This document shows positions 25,111-37,640 of a DNA stretch of 64,000 nt, piece after piece. The position numbers were made by a program, and so were the translations under genes. Origin of the DNA: Micropterix aruncella (lineage: Eukaryota > Arthropoda > Insecta > Lepidoptera > Micropterigidae); NCBI GenBank assembly GCA_944548615.1, contig OX155950.1, positions 36,073,027 through 36,137,026 of the forward strand. Direction: 5' to 3'. Every line of letters begins with the position of its first letter. Within the stretch, counting starts at the first letter, position 1. A model generated the notes under the pieces. That model made no database searches, was not told the DNA's origin, and saw nothing but the letters and a program-made list of their open reading frames with translations.

Positions 25111-25540
25111 CCGGCTTCGTGTCTCAATAGGTTAACTAACGTAACAATATTAACTAACTAATATAAATAAAATTTGTATAATTTTTTATAATTATTTTGT
25201 ATCCACAACATCTTTTATCAAGATGACTTAAATATACTAAGAATGACGGTGTATTTTTCGTTGACCTATTATGGCGACTTTAACTGTAAGCCCCCTTGAG
25301 GTGGAAGAATTCGAAGATATCACATATTTATTTATTTACGTACTTCTCTATCACTATGTATTCAGGTTCCAGGTATCTAGGGACTATAGGAACCTACGTA
25401 AGACGCACCATTTCACCATTTATATGGTATCCCCAAATATTTAGAAAATTGTTTTTCCTACTGGTTTTCACTGATAAGTTTTAATTTTAACCTTGTAATA
25501 TGAAGGAGCAATTATCAGTAAATTATTGTGTTTTGCTTAT
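25111..25540. other. No recognised gene
   Basis: AT-rich spacer. A small CCGGCG/CGCCGG hairpin lies at about 25100-25115. Confidence 0.4.
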
Positions 25541-25833
25541 AATGTGTATATTCAAATTCAAATTGAAATTCAAAATTCTTTATTAATATATAATATTACA
25601 TATATTTTTAAAATTCAAAGCCATCCTAACTAGGCCTCGCCTGTACTAAGGTAGACTTAATATAAAAGATGTGTATATTCGAATTCTAATTAAAATTATA
25701 ATTATAATGTGTATATTCAAATTCAAATTCAAATTCAAAATTCTTTATTAATATATAATATTACATATATTTTTAAAATTCAAAGCCATCCTAACTAGGC
25801 CTCGCCTGTACTAAGGTAGGCTTAATATAAAAG
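25541..25833 (+). repeat. Direct duplication, about 128 bp
   Basis: Two near-identical copies (25541-25668 and 25706-25833) start AATGTGTATATTCAAATTC and end with AAGGTAGACTTAATATAAAAG-like sequence, separated by 37 bp. Confidence 0.85.
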
Positions 25834-25973
25834 AAGGTAGAGTGGTTTTCGTAACTTGCTGTATAATCTTAGAATATTATTATGTTACGTTTAAAAAGAT
25901 AGATATGTCTCCAAAATAATAAAGCGTAATAATATTAAATTTAGTTATATACATATAAACATACACATACATA

Positions 25974-26402
<429 letters not shown>

Positions 26403-26795
26403 CAAACCGTGCTCTATTTTAATATATATGTTAATATATATTTTATATATATGTTGTATATATGAATACATATAAGCATTAATTCTCATAGTTGCGAACG
26501 TGTTTATGGTTAATTAGACTTTTTTAATATTTAATTATTCGATAAGATGATATTGATTATTTCTATATAAATAGAGTATTTTTATATTTTGTATGAATCT
26601 TGTTATCTTAGTAATACTTGTTTATTTATTTATTTATTTATTTATTTTCAGGAAAACCAACAGCTAATTATAATTTAACAATGCCGGAGTAACATAGCAG
26701 AGAGCCAATTAAAGGTTTTCACGTTTAAATAACGTTGTAGAAACATATGTGATCTTTCAATTAAAGCTATCGATTAAGAATGCATCAAAAATTAT

Positions 26796-29713
26796 TCAAC
26801 AATTAATGCTAAAAAATTCACTGTTCAGCCGCTGCCTAGCTGAGTTAACACTCGTACAGAATAGATCAAAGTCAAAGCGTTTAATCATGTCATTGAAATT
26901 GTCACTTGTTCGCCACAGAAATGCATTTTGCCTATAGTTGGTACCAGCATGTGGAACATGAAGAGCAGGGTTAAATCTATTGAGTTTGGAAGGAACACGG
27001 AGATTAATTTTATTTAGTAAGTCAGGACAGTTAATATTATTGGAGGTAATTTTTAGCAAAAAGGTTAAGTCCGCGGTTTCACGCCGCCTAATCAAGGGGA
27101 GGATATGAAATTTCTTGCATAAATTGAAATAGTTAGATGAGCTGTATGGGATTTTCAGACGGAAGCAGAGATATTTCACGAACTTCATTTGAATGCGCTC
27201 GATTCTGTTTATATATTTGTCATAACAAGGGTTCCATACCTGAGATGCATATTCCAAGATGCTTCTGACAAAAGTGCAGTAAAGGATCTTGAAAGTTTTA
27301 GCACGGTGAAAGCAAGCTGCACTCCTCATAACAAAACCTAAAGCTTTGGAAGCTTTAGAAACAATAGATTGAACGTGATTATCGAACAGTAGATGAGAAT
27401 CATGAATGACACCAAGATCTTTAACCACGCTGCACCTCTGCAAGTTATGACATTTTAATGAGTATGAGGCTAGAGTAAATATTTTTTACGGGTGTAGGTG
27501 ACAACGGTGCACTTGGATGGATTGAGGTCAATTTTATTAGAGAGACAATAACTGTCCAATCTTGAAAGGTCCGCCTGAAGGTCGGCGACATCACCGACCG
27601 ATTTAATTATTTTGAAAATCTTTATGTCATCAGCAAAACATAGTAAATGACTATTTAGAAAACAGCTAGCTATATCATTGATGAAAATTAAGAACAGCAA
27701 TGGACCAAGTAGTGAGCCCTGCGGTACACCGCTAGGGATAGCAACCCAACTAGAAATATAGTTTTTGATGACGATAGCTTGGGAGCGATTATTGATATAG
27801 GAGGAGAACCATCGGAGGAGGTCCCCTTGTATACCCATAAACTTAAGCTTGTTCAAGAGTAGTCTGTGGTCAATTCTGTCAAAGGCTTTACTGTAATCAG
27901 TGTAGACTACGTCTACTTGATAGCCGTGATCCATAGCTTCAGTCAAGAAGTCATTAAAAAGGATAAGATTGGACACCGTCGAGCGACCCCTGATAAAACC
28001 ATGTTGCGACGGATTGATAGAGTTTTGGAGAGCTGCATATACTTGGTTATAGACGACTCGTTCGAATATTTTGGCAATAACGCATAATTTCGAAATGGGT
28101 CTGTAATTAGTAATTTCTGTTTTCGAGCCCTTCTTATGTATGGGTGAAACAAAAGCCGACTTCCAGATACTGGGGAATTCACAATTAGCTAAGGATTTGC
28201 GAAACAACAGGGATATTGGAACACAAACAGTTTTAGCGCAGCCAATTAGAAATATTGGACTGATATTATCAGGTCCAGCCGACTTAGAGGTGTCTAAATG
28301 AAGTAACAATTTTTCCACGTCGTGATCATTGATCTCTATGCTACAGATATCATTTGCCTGGGAAGGAATAACGTCGTTGAAGTCGAGTGGCGGCAAATCA
28401 GTAGGCTGCATATCCGGTACCAAAAATGTAGAAGAGAAGTACTGGGAAAAGGCTTCACACATGGAATCTCCAGTGGTCGCAATCAAGTCAAGGTACTTGA
28501 GAGGTGTCGGAATGCTATTGGATTTAGAGCAATTATTTATAAAGGACCAGAAGTTTTTTGGATGTTTTTCGATACCATCTTCTATAGATGTGATGTATGA
28601 TTTGAAACACTGACTCTCTAATAAATGAACCCTATCCCGTAATAATTTAAAGGTTTCTTGATCCGTTTTCATATTATATGTTTTGATTTTTTTATGGAAT
28701 TTATATTTTTCTTTAATGAGCTTTATTAGTGCTGGAGAATACCACTTAGGATATGAGCTATTAGACATAATTTTGGTAGGAACGAATTGAGTTATTAATT
28801 GGTCAAGAACACAGTAAAAATATTTAACGGCTTCCTCAAGAGACCTAGATGAGAATTCTGTGCTCCATTCGACTTCAGCTAATTTAGAGTTAATAGAGTC
28901 ATAGTTACAATTATTATACAGAAACTTAATATACGACTTATATTTTAAGTGTGGAATATGTATATAATTAACACTGGCTAGCAGAGCTTTGTGGTGAGAG
29001 TCAAGGGGAACCAGGGGGTCGAGACATTCAATTACCGTTACTTCATCATTTGACAAGACGAGATCTAAGATTTTTCCATATACATTCCTCACACCGTTAA
29101 ATTGGCGAAGATCATGAGTATTCAGTTCATCGATGAGTAGTTATTCAGCAATAGACGAATAACTAGACGGCAAGAGATGTAAATAAGAGCTGGGTATCCA
29201 GTCAATACCACTTAGGTTGAAATCACCCAACAAGATGAATTTATCTGATGGATTAGTGATAATAATGTCATTTAGTTTGTTTAAATAATTTTCTAACTGT
29301 TCCAACATAGACAGACCCATGTTTTGTTTACAAAGATATAAGCAACAAATATGGACGTTGATAAAGGATTTATTTTTGTGTTTAATTGAAACCGATACCC
29401 ATAGATCTTCGGCAGAAGATTGGAAGGTAGTCTGAGGAACAGCGAGAATATCTTTTCGCACTGCTATTAGCGTTCCCCCTCCTCTGGATTGACCTGTCAG
29501 GTCATAGTCCCTATCACGACGCCACACCACATACCTACTGTCAAAAAGTTCATGGTTATTGAAACTGCTCATGAGCCACGTCTCAGTTAGTACGATTATA
29601 TCATACGAGCACAAGCAAATGTTACGATAAAAAACAGATGTCTTAGAACGAAGGCCTCTGACGTTCTGATAATAGATATTTAAGTCAGTGCTACCCATTA
29701 AGAGACCCCACAC
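26796..29713 (-). pseudogene. LINE ORF2: endonuclease and reverse transcriptase
   Basis: About 970 codons. The N-terminal AP-endonuclease shows YYQNVRGLRSK, LTETWL, GGGTLIAVRK, LLGDFNLSGIDW and, after the stop, DSHHKALL. The RT domain shows NYRPISKL, QHGFIRGRST, YTDYSKAFDRIDH, SGVPQGSLLGPLLF and the catalytic FADD at 27626-27637. The C-terminal domain has LGFVMRSA and a W-N-P motif (SQVWNPCYD). Two breaks are seen. A TAA at 29141-29143 sits in frame between the endonuclease halves, with the frame continuing directly. A one-base loss in an A-run near 27482-27487 shifts the frame just after TYTRK. The protein would nick target DNA and copy the element RNA. Family length is normal, so only these two lesions separate it from an intact frame. 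Confidence 0.9.
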
Positions 29714-30181
29714 ATAATTCCAGAATAAACTCAGTGAAACCTAAAGTAAAGAAAGTAATTGAAAATTTCCAATAAATGTAAATATGATTAAGATACATAA
29801 CCATGTTCTGTCCAATGGCATAAGTATAGAGTAGCATTGAGTGTGATAAATGAATTATTAAATATAAGACAATAGAATTAGTACGATCAGGGTAGGCAGA
29901 CGATATAGGCGAGCATAGCTGACTAGTGAAAATGCAGTATGGAAACCGGTATCTGACGTGATCATCCTGCGCGTGTGAGTGACGAGTGAGCGGGGCAGCG
30001 GCGAAAGCAAGGGTTACAAACATTTTTATACTGAGAAGGAATGAAGCGGATGTATATAACACTATTTCAAAGCAATTCAATACATACAATACGAAAAAAT
30101 GAACTGCACTGATAAGTGCGATAGTTTCACACAGGTACATATTAAATAGCGATGGGAAATATACAACAGCATAGAGACGGA

Positions 30182-31146
30182 TTAAGCAACTTTGTTTAAA
30201 TCAGACACATTGTTGACGATGAACACTGGGGAAGTGTCATTTTTCCGGATATGGATTTTCCCGTATTTCACCCAGACGTACTTGATCCCTTTCTCGTTCC
30301 CGAAGGTCTTCGTCTTGTTTAGCAAGGACTTGGAATCCGCGTTGAGGTGGTCGTTAACGTAGATGCGACCAGCAGAGTCACGGAACCCTATGTCAGGGGC
30401 CGCTAGGGACTTGCATAATCTCGCTGCTGCCACGAACTCCTCCTTAACATACCGGTTAGTGAAGCTCACGATTATTGATTTGTCGTTGGAGCCATATAAT
30501 GGAACTCTGTGCAGGTAGTTGATTTGCGTCCTTGGAATGCTAAAATTGATTACTTTACTAACGGAATCAATTATTGAGAAAAGATTTTCATCTTTACGCA
30601 CTGGAACTCCTTTGATTTCCACGTTGTTGAGACGGGACCTCTGGTCAGCAGCCGATTGCTGAGTTTTGAGTTCAGCGACGTCTTTCTCCAGGACATTGAT
30701 TGATAACTGCAAGCCTTCGATTTTGGAAACCCTTGACTCCATCTCAGCGAACTTTGTACCGAGGTTATCTATCTGATTTCCCATGAAGTCGCAACTATTT
30801 TTCAGCTCTTTCATCTCATTCTTAAAGGTTTTGAAGTCTTCAATCAGCGTCGGCAGTCCAACAAGTTGGCGCTTAATGTCGCGAATTTCCTTGATGATTT
30901 CGTCAAACGGCGTTGGTTTTGGCAATGATGCAGGTGACGCCGCTGTCACAGGAGAAAGGCCCCTGCAAGTTGAGATGCAGATGTCGCATTTCCACGACTT
31001 CATCGCTACCTTTTTATTTTTCTCGCAGTATTACATCCATTATGCGCAGTTTCCTTACATTCCGTACATATCAGAATTTCCTCGGCGACTACGATGTTAT
31101 TTTTGCACTTTTTACAGGCGTACGATAATGCTGATAATGGTGGCAT
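30182..31146 (-). pseudogene. LINE ORF1: PHD finger, coiled coil, FP-like C-terminus
   Basis: The ATG at 31144-31146 opens a frame with CKKC, CTEC and HNGC. A one-base frameshift in the A-rich stretch near 31010-31025 moves on to KSWKCDICISTC, completing a C4HC3 PHD-type finger. Next comes a long heptad-like helix (about residues 80-160 of the protein) and then RLNNVEIKGVPV, INYLHRVP, IYVNDHL and KYVWVKYGKIHIRK. These match the C-terminal domain found in FP-like proteins and widely carried by insect LINE ORF1 proteins. The likely role is RNA binding and assembly of the retrotransposition particle. It lies about 470 bp upstream of ORF2 on the same strand. Confidence 0.8.
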
Positions 31147-31260
31147 CTTTATTATCCGACTTGGTTATCCTCTCAAAGTGAAAATTTCAGGATTTTCCCT
31201 GTTAGGTTTTGAAGAGCACTTTTGCAGCTTCTCACTGACACCTTTGTTTACGGGTTTATA

Positions 31261-32489
31261 TTGTTATTTATATTTTTAAAAACGGTTTGAAATGCAAGAA
31301 TGACAGCAAGCACAGAAAACACAGTCAGGCATTCGAAATTCGAATTTAGAATTTTATATTGTGCTGAATATACTTGATAAACCTATTGACTATTTATTTT
31401 TATTTACTATTAGTGATATTATTTTGTAATTTCGAGGCTATTTTAAATTATTGAACCTAAAGTAGCGTTATACTATATAAAAAAATATATTGTACATGTA
31501 ATGAAGATAGGAATAATGAAGATAGGAAACTTCTTTACCATCGTTGAAGACTCACCTTAAGGATTACTACCTTTCTAAGAAGTAACCATTTTTTCCCTTT
31601 CTCTTCTGTTCCTCTCCCAATTTCCTCTCCTCGGGGATTATTATGTAATAATCTTTATTTTCACAATGCGCCCATGTACCACTGTGTTTAGGTTAGTTGT
31701 AAGACATTGCCATGTGGCAAGAAGCTCGCCTTTTATATATACGATATATATACGAATAAGTGCAAATAAAGAGTTTATTATTATTATCATTATTATTGAA
31801 TAATTTTGCATCAATGTAAAATGACGTATCTACAGTTTGTAATTCTTTTGAATTAATAAACTATGAGTGTTACTATGGTGCTCGATACGTCTGTTTACAG
31901 TAATTCATATTTGATCCCACGCGCCGTAAACAAAGACAACTCAGCCGCTTGAAACTAGCGTCAATAATAAATAGCGAGCGGAGGAAGTAAAGGTAATCGG
32001 AAGTATTTTGTATTCTAGGTCTGCGTGGTTCCGCTGGAGGATACGTGCATCGCTAATGCGGCCGGATAGGTTCGGTATTAGCATACAAATTGTTTCCTAG
32101 GCTGCACCGACTGATACCCGACGGAAATTTATCGGTTCGGATTCGCCGTGAAAAATAGAGCAATCCGCTCTTGTATTCATTAGGAGGGCCGCGGCAAGTA
32201 GAGTGGAATAGCCGATAAGCTCGGACACGCTTACCGTTTGAAGGCTGCATTCAATTTTCAGGCGACGTGCGGTCGTAAACTCTCGTCTCACGACCTGCTT
32301 GAACGATGTACATACAAAATAGACTGAGGAGTTGGTTGTAAACTGAAGCTTTGAATATGCAAAGAACTAAAGCACACTTTAAGTACACTAAACCACTCGT
32401 AAACCACTCTTACACTTAGGTCATTCTTTAAGTTTCGGGAATGGGCCACTGACATGATATATGGCCAACATTTTTTAAACAAATAAATA
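31261..32489. other. No recognised gene
   Basis: AT-rich. CAAATAAAGAGTTTATTATT at about 31764-31783, with further ATT words, looks like a retroposed 3' end with polyadenylation signal; a similar end occurs at about 57290. The GC-richer part at 31900-32290 is unexplained. Confidence 0.4.
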
Positions 32490-32645
32490 TAATAAAAAAA
32501 TAAAAACTTGACTGCTGTTACAGAAAATTATCTTTTGTATTTATAATTATTTGTATTACAGGTTTTTTATGATATATGTCTGGTTTATTTAATTATCCAT
32601 ATAGATAAATGTATATTTACGGAATATACTCAGACCGTTCGTTTA
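32490..32645 (+). repeat. Dispersed repeat family Y, partial copy
   Basis: Shares AAAACTTGACTGCTGTTACA-like start, TTATTTGTATTAC and TTATCCATATAGATAAATG blocks with the copies at 44351-44858 and, inverted, 34812-35440 and 56575-56905. Confidence 0.55.
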
Positions 32646-33681
32646 TTTATTTTTTTTTTTTTTTTTATTTCTTTCAAAACCAAAAAAAATCACAGTAGAT
32701 ATTTAAATTTAACATATTTTGTGCATCTCCTAACTAGACAGAGCCTGTTCTAATGAGAACACCAATAATGTAATGGTTATTAAAATTACAACTATATATA
32801 AGTATGTAATGGCCCTTAAGTACCAATACATGCGATCAGCTAATGCATCGATTTCCAGTGAAATACACTGACACAATTCAGCTATTATTTTTACTCATCA
32901 TCGATGAATCAGCACGATGAAGCAATACTTTTACTCGGAATATTTCGGATTGCATCATTTCCCGGCCTATATAAATCGGCGAAAAAGCAACCAAAGTATC
33001 ATTCCTCGAGTGATCACCTTCCCCCAAGGTTGCGACGGCATACTCGGTACCCCTCTTACAAGGTCGCTCAACGAGTCCGGCTTCTTGGTTTCTTTTCCTT
33101 ATCTTTCCCGAAGCATCAGTCTGCAATCCCACAGACTCGAGCCATGCCCAGTACAAGATACTAGGAGCACAAATACAATCCTCATCCATATATCCTCGTA
33201 ACCGCAGTCGGACATCAATACACTCGCGACAACATAACCTATTCGGGAAGCAGTATAACTGGCAATATCAAACTTTCCATTAATAAATACCTTCTACTTC
33301 ATTCAAAACCGCCTTTCAATACGGAGATAACTCGTAAGTTGATACCGCCACCTCACACCGCACAACTTGGAGTCTAGTGAGGGGTGTTCCCTCACAAGTA
33401 CTAAATAACAATGAGTAATAGGTAATAATAAATAATAATAACAATGAGTAATAATATGTATTTAATAAATAGGTAAATAGAATAAATGTAAACATGTGTA
33501 CATAAAAAAAAATATTTTAATATTGTCATAAATGGGTTTTCCGTCTCTCTCTTTTTCCTTCTCTCTTCTATTACACATTAATCACGATATATTTATGTTT
33601 ATTTTTTTATATTTGGACAGTTTAGGTATCCTATGTCACTCTGGATAATATGTCAATTCTAATAATACCAAATTCGTTAAT
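32646..33681. other. No recognised gene
   Basis: Includes a T-run at about 32649-32667, CTAACTAGACAGAGCC at about 32731, and a moderately GC-rich block at 32900-33200. Frames of 86-103 codons on both strands of that block lack recognisable domains. Confidence 0.4.
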
Positions 33682-34098
33682 GGTGTTTGAAATAAATGGG
33701 TTTTCGTTATTTCACATTAAAAAATATAATGCTACTAAAATTATCGATTTTTAAATTGCTGTTTTTGATTCTTAAGAATTTATTCCAATGCAACATTTTG
33801 TAAAATTATAAAATTACTTAAATATACCCGAAAAAATTACCATATGCATAACTTCTAAACGCTCGACCGATTTAGAAGTGTCGAAATCGGTTCGAGCGTT
33901 ATGGCATAATAAAAATCAGGGTTTCGTCATTAATACATACCGTATTTTTTTGAGTACAATTACGTAGTTTTATATTTTTCCAAAATGTTGCATTGGAATT
34001 AATTCATAAGAACCAAAAACGGCTATTTAAAAGTAGATAATTTTAATAGAATTTTATTTTTCTTCTTGAAATAACGAAACCCATTTATTTCAAACACC
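33682..34098. mobile_element. MITE-A, 417 bp with long inverted repeats
   Basis: Terminal arms of about 170 bp start GGTGTTTGAAATAAATGGG and end with the complement. Inner paired blocks include CCAATGCAACATTTTG. The centre holds an additional imperfect palindrome around GCTCGACCGATTTAG. Not coding. Flanks GTTAAT and GTTATC are only partly alike, so the target-site duplication is unclear. Confidence 0.75.
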
Positions 34099-34533
34099 GT
34101 TATCGATATGTTATGTTCCAATTATAAATCCCCTGTAGAGGCAGGCCGGAGTTATTCTGACCCCTTTGTCCGCTATAAAATGGAACATAAAAATGCGCCA
34201 ATGTAATTGTCAAGCAATCATTTCGTTTAATCAACGTCTAATTAACCAGACGGTCTAATCGCGTGCGCAGTTAGCGGCGATCGTTTAGTTTATAATTAAT
34301 TAAAAAGACAGGTGTCTAAGTATTTGGGGCACGATTATCTGTGTTTTGTTTAATGAGCCTTGGCTGGCTGTGGGTTTCAACTATTTTTCATAAAAAAGAG
34401 AAACAATTAAGAAGCGGTTTCTGTGTTTTTAATATTTATGTGAAATTCCTGTAATTTTACACGACTGTCCTAAAAAAGAAATATATGGTTTTCTGGGTTC
34501 ATGTACGCTGGCGCATGTTTTAAAAAAGTGGCC

Positions 34534-34810
34534 GGATTTTTAAAAAAGTGTACCAATTTTAGAAAGTGACTTTACAGTATTTCTACCATTGACTAGCATT
34601 TCTAGATAAAAAGTTTTAAATGGCTTTTACATCAATTTTATAGACTTTATTATATTTTTTTTGATAAAGACCAAGATGGAAATAATAATAAAAATATCTT
34701 CGTCGCCGAGAATTCGTTTCTTCCACTGGCAAGCATTTCTAAAGATGTTAGTCAATGGAACAAATAGTAGAAAGTCACTTTCTAAAATTAGTACATATTT
34801 TAAAAAATCC
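34534..34810. mobile_element. MITE-B, 277 bp
   Basis: Inverted arms of roughly 80 bp start GGATTTTTAAAAAAGTGTAC and share TTTTAGAAAGTGACTTT and CATTGACTA blocks with the complement at the right end. Not coding. Confidence 0.7.
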
Positions 34811-34811
34811 A

Positions 34812-35440
34812 CATATATCTATTTGTCCATTTCTTTATTTCACCATAACTTCTAAATGCTATAACCGATTTAGAAGTGCGAGGTATTGTTAGGGGCTCTC
34901 TAGATGATCAAGCATGCTTGTCAAGCATTACGTCAAGGGCTGGGCAGGGATCGTAAACCGCAGGAAGTATGCAAATATTTTTTCCTAAATATTTACTAAA
35001 AATGTATAATTTTGTAGTTTTGTACCAGGGAGTGACGTCATTCATCAATCAAGTACGTCTAATTAACGCGATTCCCTGGTATAAAATACAAAATTAGGCA
35101 TTTATGGTAAATATTTAAAAAAAAATGCATAATTCCTGCGGTTTACTATTCCTTCCCAGCCCGAGACGCGATGCGCAATCCGCATGCTTGATTGTCTAGA
35201 GAGCCCCTTAGAGTTGTTATGTTATCCCGGGTCATATAGCTGGCCAAGCTGTCCAATGCTACAGATATCCAAGCTGGCCAAATGTCAAATCAGTAAAAAA
35301 ATAGATAACTGCATCTCGGTTAGTATCAAATGAAATACCTGATTGAGTGCATTCCGAAAATATATAGATATCAATATAGATAAATGCATAAACTACACAT
35401 ATTTATTAAAAACCGTTTTATTGTTTAAGCGCTCGCCCTG
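34812..35440 (-). repeat. Family Y copy interrupted by MITE-C1
   Basis: Minus-orientation copy with ACTTCTAAATGCTATAACCG, then GCGAGGTATTGTTA, resuming after the MITE with TTATGTTATCCCGGGT, TATCAAATGAAATACCTGA and CATATTTATTAAAAACCG. Other family Y copies show the uninterrupted order. Confidence 0.6.
34892..35207. mobile_element. MITE-C1, 316 bp, TTA target site
   Basis: Starts GGGGCTCTCTAG, ends with the complement, and is flanked by TTA at 34889-34891 and 35208-35210. Long arms share GCATGCTTG, CGTAAACCGCAGGAA and TTTTGTAGTTTTGTACCAGG with their complements. Three-base TTA duplications are typical of PIF/Harbinger-related elements. No transposase is encoded. Confidence 0.75.
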
Positions 35441-35539
35441 CGGCATTTCCTGCGACGCCCTTTCGTGATGCTTTACATAGCCTTACGCGTTCCGCCCGGT
35501 GCCACATGCAGTCAGATTCTTTCGGTTCTGAAGCAATAA

Positions 35540-35856
35540 GGGGCTCTCTACTAGACGATCAAGCATGCTTGTCAAGGATCGCGTCGCGGGCTGGGAGGGG
35601 ATTGTAAACCGCAGGAAATATGTAAATATATTTTTTATTATTTACCAAAAATGCCTAATTTTGTAGTTTATACAATGGAAACACGTCATTCGTCGATCAA
35701 TTACGTCTAATTAACCTGACTCCCTGGTATACAACTACAAAATTAGGCATTTTAATAAATATTTTAAATAATATTTCCATATTTCCTGCGGTTGACGGTC
35801 TCCTCCCCGCCCACGACGCGATGCTTGACAAGCATGCTTAATCGTTTAGAGAGCCC
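35540..35856. mobile_element. MITE-C2
   Basis: Second copy of MITE-C in the same orientation, 332 bp downstream, with the same GGGGCTCTCTA end, GTAAACCGCAGGAAATATG, and the internal ACGTCTAATTAACC..CCCTGGTATA block. Flanking triplets are TAA and TTA, so one flank or end has mutated. Confidence 0.75.
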
Positions 35857-36439
35857 TTAAAACCGTTTCCTTTATTTAATATTAGACGTATATGTATTTA
35901 TCCATATCTTTACAAATCCAATACATTACATTTTTGTCGTATCCAATTACCTGAAACCGCTCTGAGACGTGTCAAAATAATTGTTTAAGGTAGTAAGTAG
36001 GTCTCGTTACTACTCTTAACATATATTTGTAGTCAAGAATTTACTATTCTTAACATATATTTGTAGTCAAGAATTAAAGTAATAGATTTTTTAAATTTTA
36101 ATATAAAGGTAAATAATCAAAAAATATACATAATTATTGAGAACATAATTTGTATACATACGTAGTAAAATTTATTCATCTTAATATTCAAGTTGTCAGT
36201 AAAATGTTAAGTAATCAAATTAAAGCTACGCCAAGCATTTAATAAATAAAGGTACAAATATAAGACCAAATAAAATAACTAGACAATAAGGCTCTTCTTT
36301 TTAAAGTCATTTAAATGGGCACAATATTTAAAAAGTCATTACCCTCTAATTAGGCTAGATCATAAGTGTGGCCTATTGGCATCTCCTTGATGTTTATTTT
36401 TAATTTTACGTCCACCAGCTGTTTTACTAAATTAGATTA
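35857..36439. other. No recognised gene
   Basis: AT-rich. Contains a short direct repeat: TCTTAACATATATTTGTAGT at about 36015 and again at about 36049. Confidence 0.4.
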
Positions 36440-36700
36440 TTTATTAAATACCAATAACGGTGTATTTATCGTAATTTATTGACATTTGGACATTTGGCCA
36501 GTTATTTAATTGACATTTGGACAGTTCATGGACCTTATGACATACGGGATAATATAAGAATTCTTAAATATCACACACTTCTAAATCGGTTCAAGCATTT
36601 AGAAGTTATGGTGGAATAAAAAATGGACAACATACATATGTATATTACATGAAGCCTGACAAGAACTCCTTTTTTCTAGGCAGTCATGTATTTTTTGTTG
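36440..36700 (+). repeat. Family Y, partial copy
   Basis: Shares GACATTTGGACATTTGG, CACACTTCTAAATCGGTTC, AGAAGTTATGGTGGAATA and the CAACATACAT block with the copies at 44351-44858 and 56575-56905. Confidence 0.55.
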
Positions 36701-37469
36701 TTGTAAGGGACTGATTCCAATCAAGAGAAAACACACAAGTTGAACACCATTATTAAACAACATTGAAAGCAGTGTGGGGGCTATTTTGTTGTAGATAAGG
36801 GACTACTTTGTAGGAGTAAATTTATTTCGCAAGAATTGGTGTATTTTTGCCGACTAAAACTCGTAAACGTTTTTGAAAAGGAGTGTTTATGTATACTTAT
36901 ATACTGTAATATAATGTTACGAGTACATGCACCTGCATGCAAGTGTTATTCTCTTGCGTAAATCCCGCATGAAATCTCCCGGACATCCCCGCCCGAAATA
37001 AAGCAGGCGCGCGTACGTATACGGCGCGGCGCGGTCGTTCTGCGGGAGCATTTTTCTCCGGGGAATACATTTCCCCCGTAATGCCGAGTGTCACAAATCT
37101 CTGGTGAAATCTCGCGGAAGGAGACAGGCTTAGTTTCGCCATTTTAATCGGCCGCAAGGAGCAGCCGAGCAGCGACACACAAAGACGGCCATGTTTCGTG
37201 TGGTGCGCCTCCCGGGGGGCCAAAGCCATGTTTTTAAATCCCCGCCTTTGCTTAGCGACGGTGTTTTATAACCCGCGGTAATACAATCTCAGATTAACCC
37301 AGAATGGGTCCTTTTGTGCGCCAGACGCCTTATTTTCGTCTCCTTTTCGCTAATATGTAGTCCGTTCGACTCGCATTGAGCCAGTCATAAAAAGTAATAT
37401 GCGACGGATATTTAAGCGACGAACTTTAGGCCAGTTCGCATGAAGACGAGACGATGAGAATATTTAGGG
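36701..37469. other. GC-rich patch, no supported gene
   Basis: A CpG-rich patch at about 36950-37260 lies in otherwise AT-rich sequence. A 110-codon minus-strand frame (36897-37229) has no recognised domain. A conserved non-coding or promoter element is possible but unsupported. Confidence 0.3.
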
Positions 37470-37640
37470 GTGTCGACTACTACGCCACTCCAGGGAGTTA
37501 TAACGACATCATGCCATTATTTCTCCCATGGAGTGAACGTAATAATTTAATGGACAAAACTATACACAGTCAAGCTACGAAAACAGTCTGGAAGAGCTCA
37601 ATGCCTTAAGCATTTCCAATGCCGGAAGGCACTGGGAATT
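37470..37640 (-). mobile_element. SINE-like family, old decayed fragment
   Basis: TGTCGACTACTACG, CTCCAGGGAGTTATAACGA and GAGTGAACGTAA align, with many differences, to the left (element 3') end of reverse copy C. It represents an older insertion without recognisable ends. Confidence 0.45.

Larger units (their letters stand above)
26622..31260 (-). mobile_element. Non-LTR retrotransposon, CR1/Jockey-like, near full length
   Basis: A two-ORF element on the minus strand: a 5' region, ORF1 (31146-30182), a spacer of about 470 bp, ORF2 (29713-26796), a short 3' UTR and an (AAAT)n tail at about 26623-26649. The domain plan (PHD finger plus coiled coil plus FP-like ORF1; AP endonuclease plus RT ORF2) fits the CR1/Jockey group of insect LINEs. 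The exact 5' limit and target-site duplication were not determined. It carries one ORF1 frameshift and one stop and one frameshift in ORF2, so it looks recently dead. Confidence 0.85.

Noticed and set aside
28322..28613. Plus-strand frames inside the LINE ORF2
   Set aside because: Antisense shadows of the reverse-transcriptase frame.
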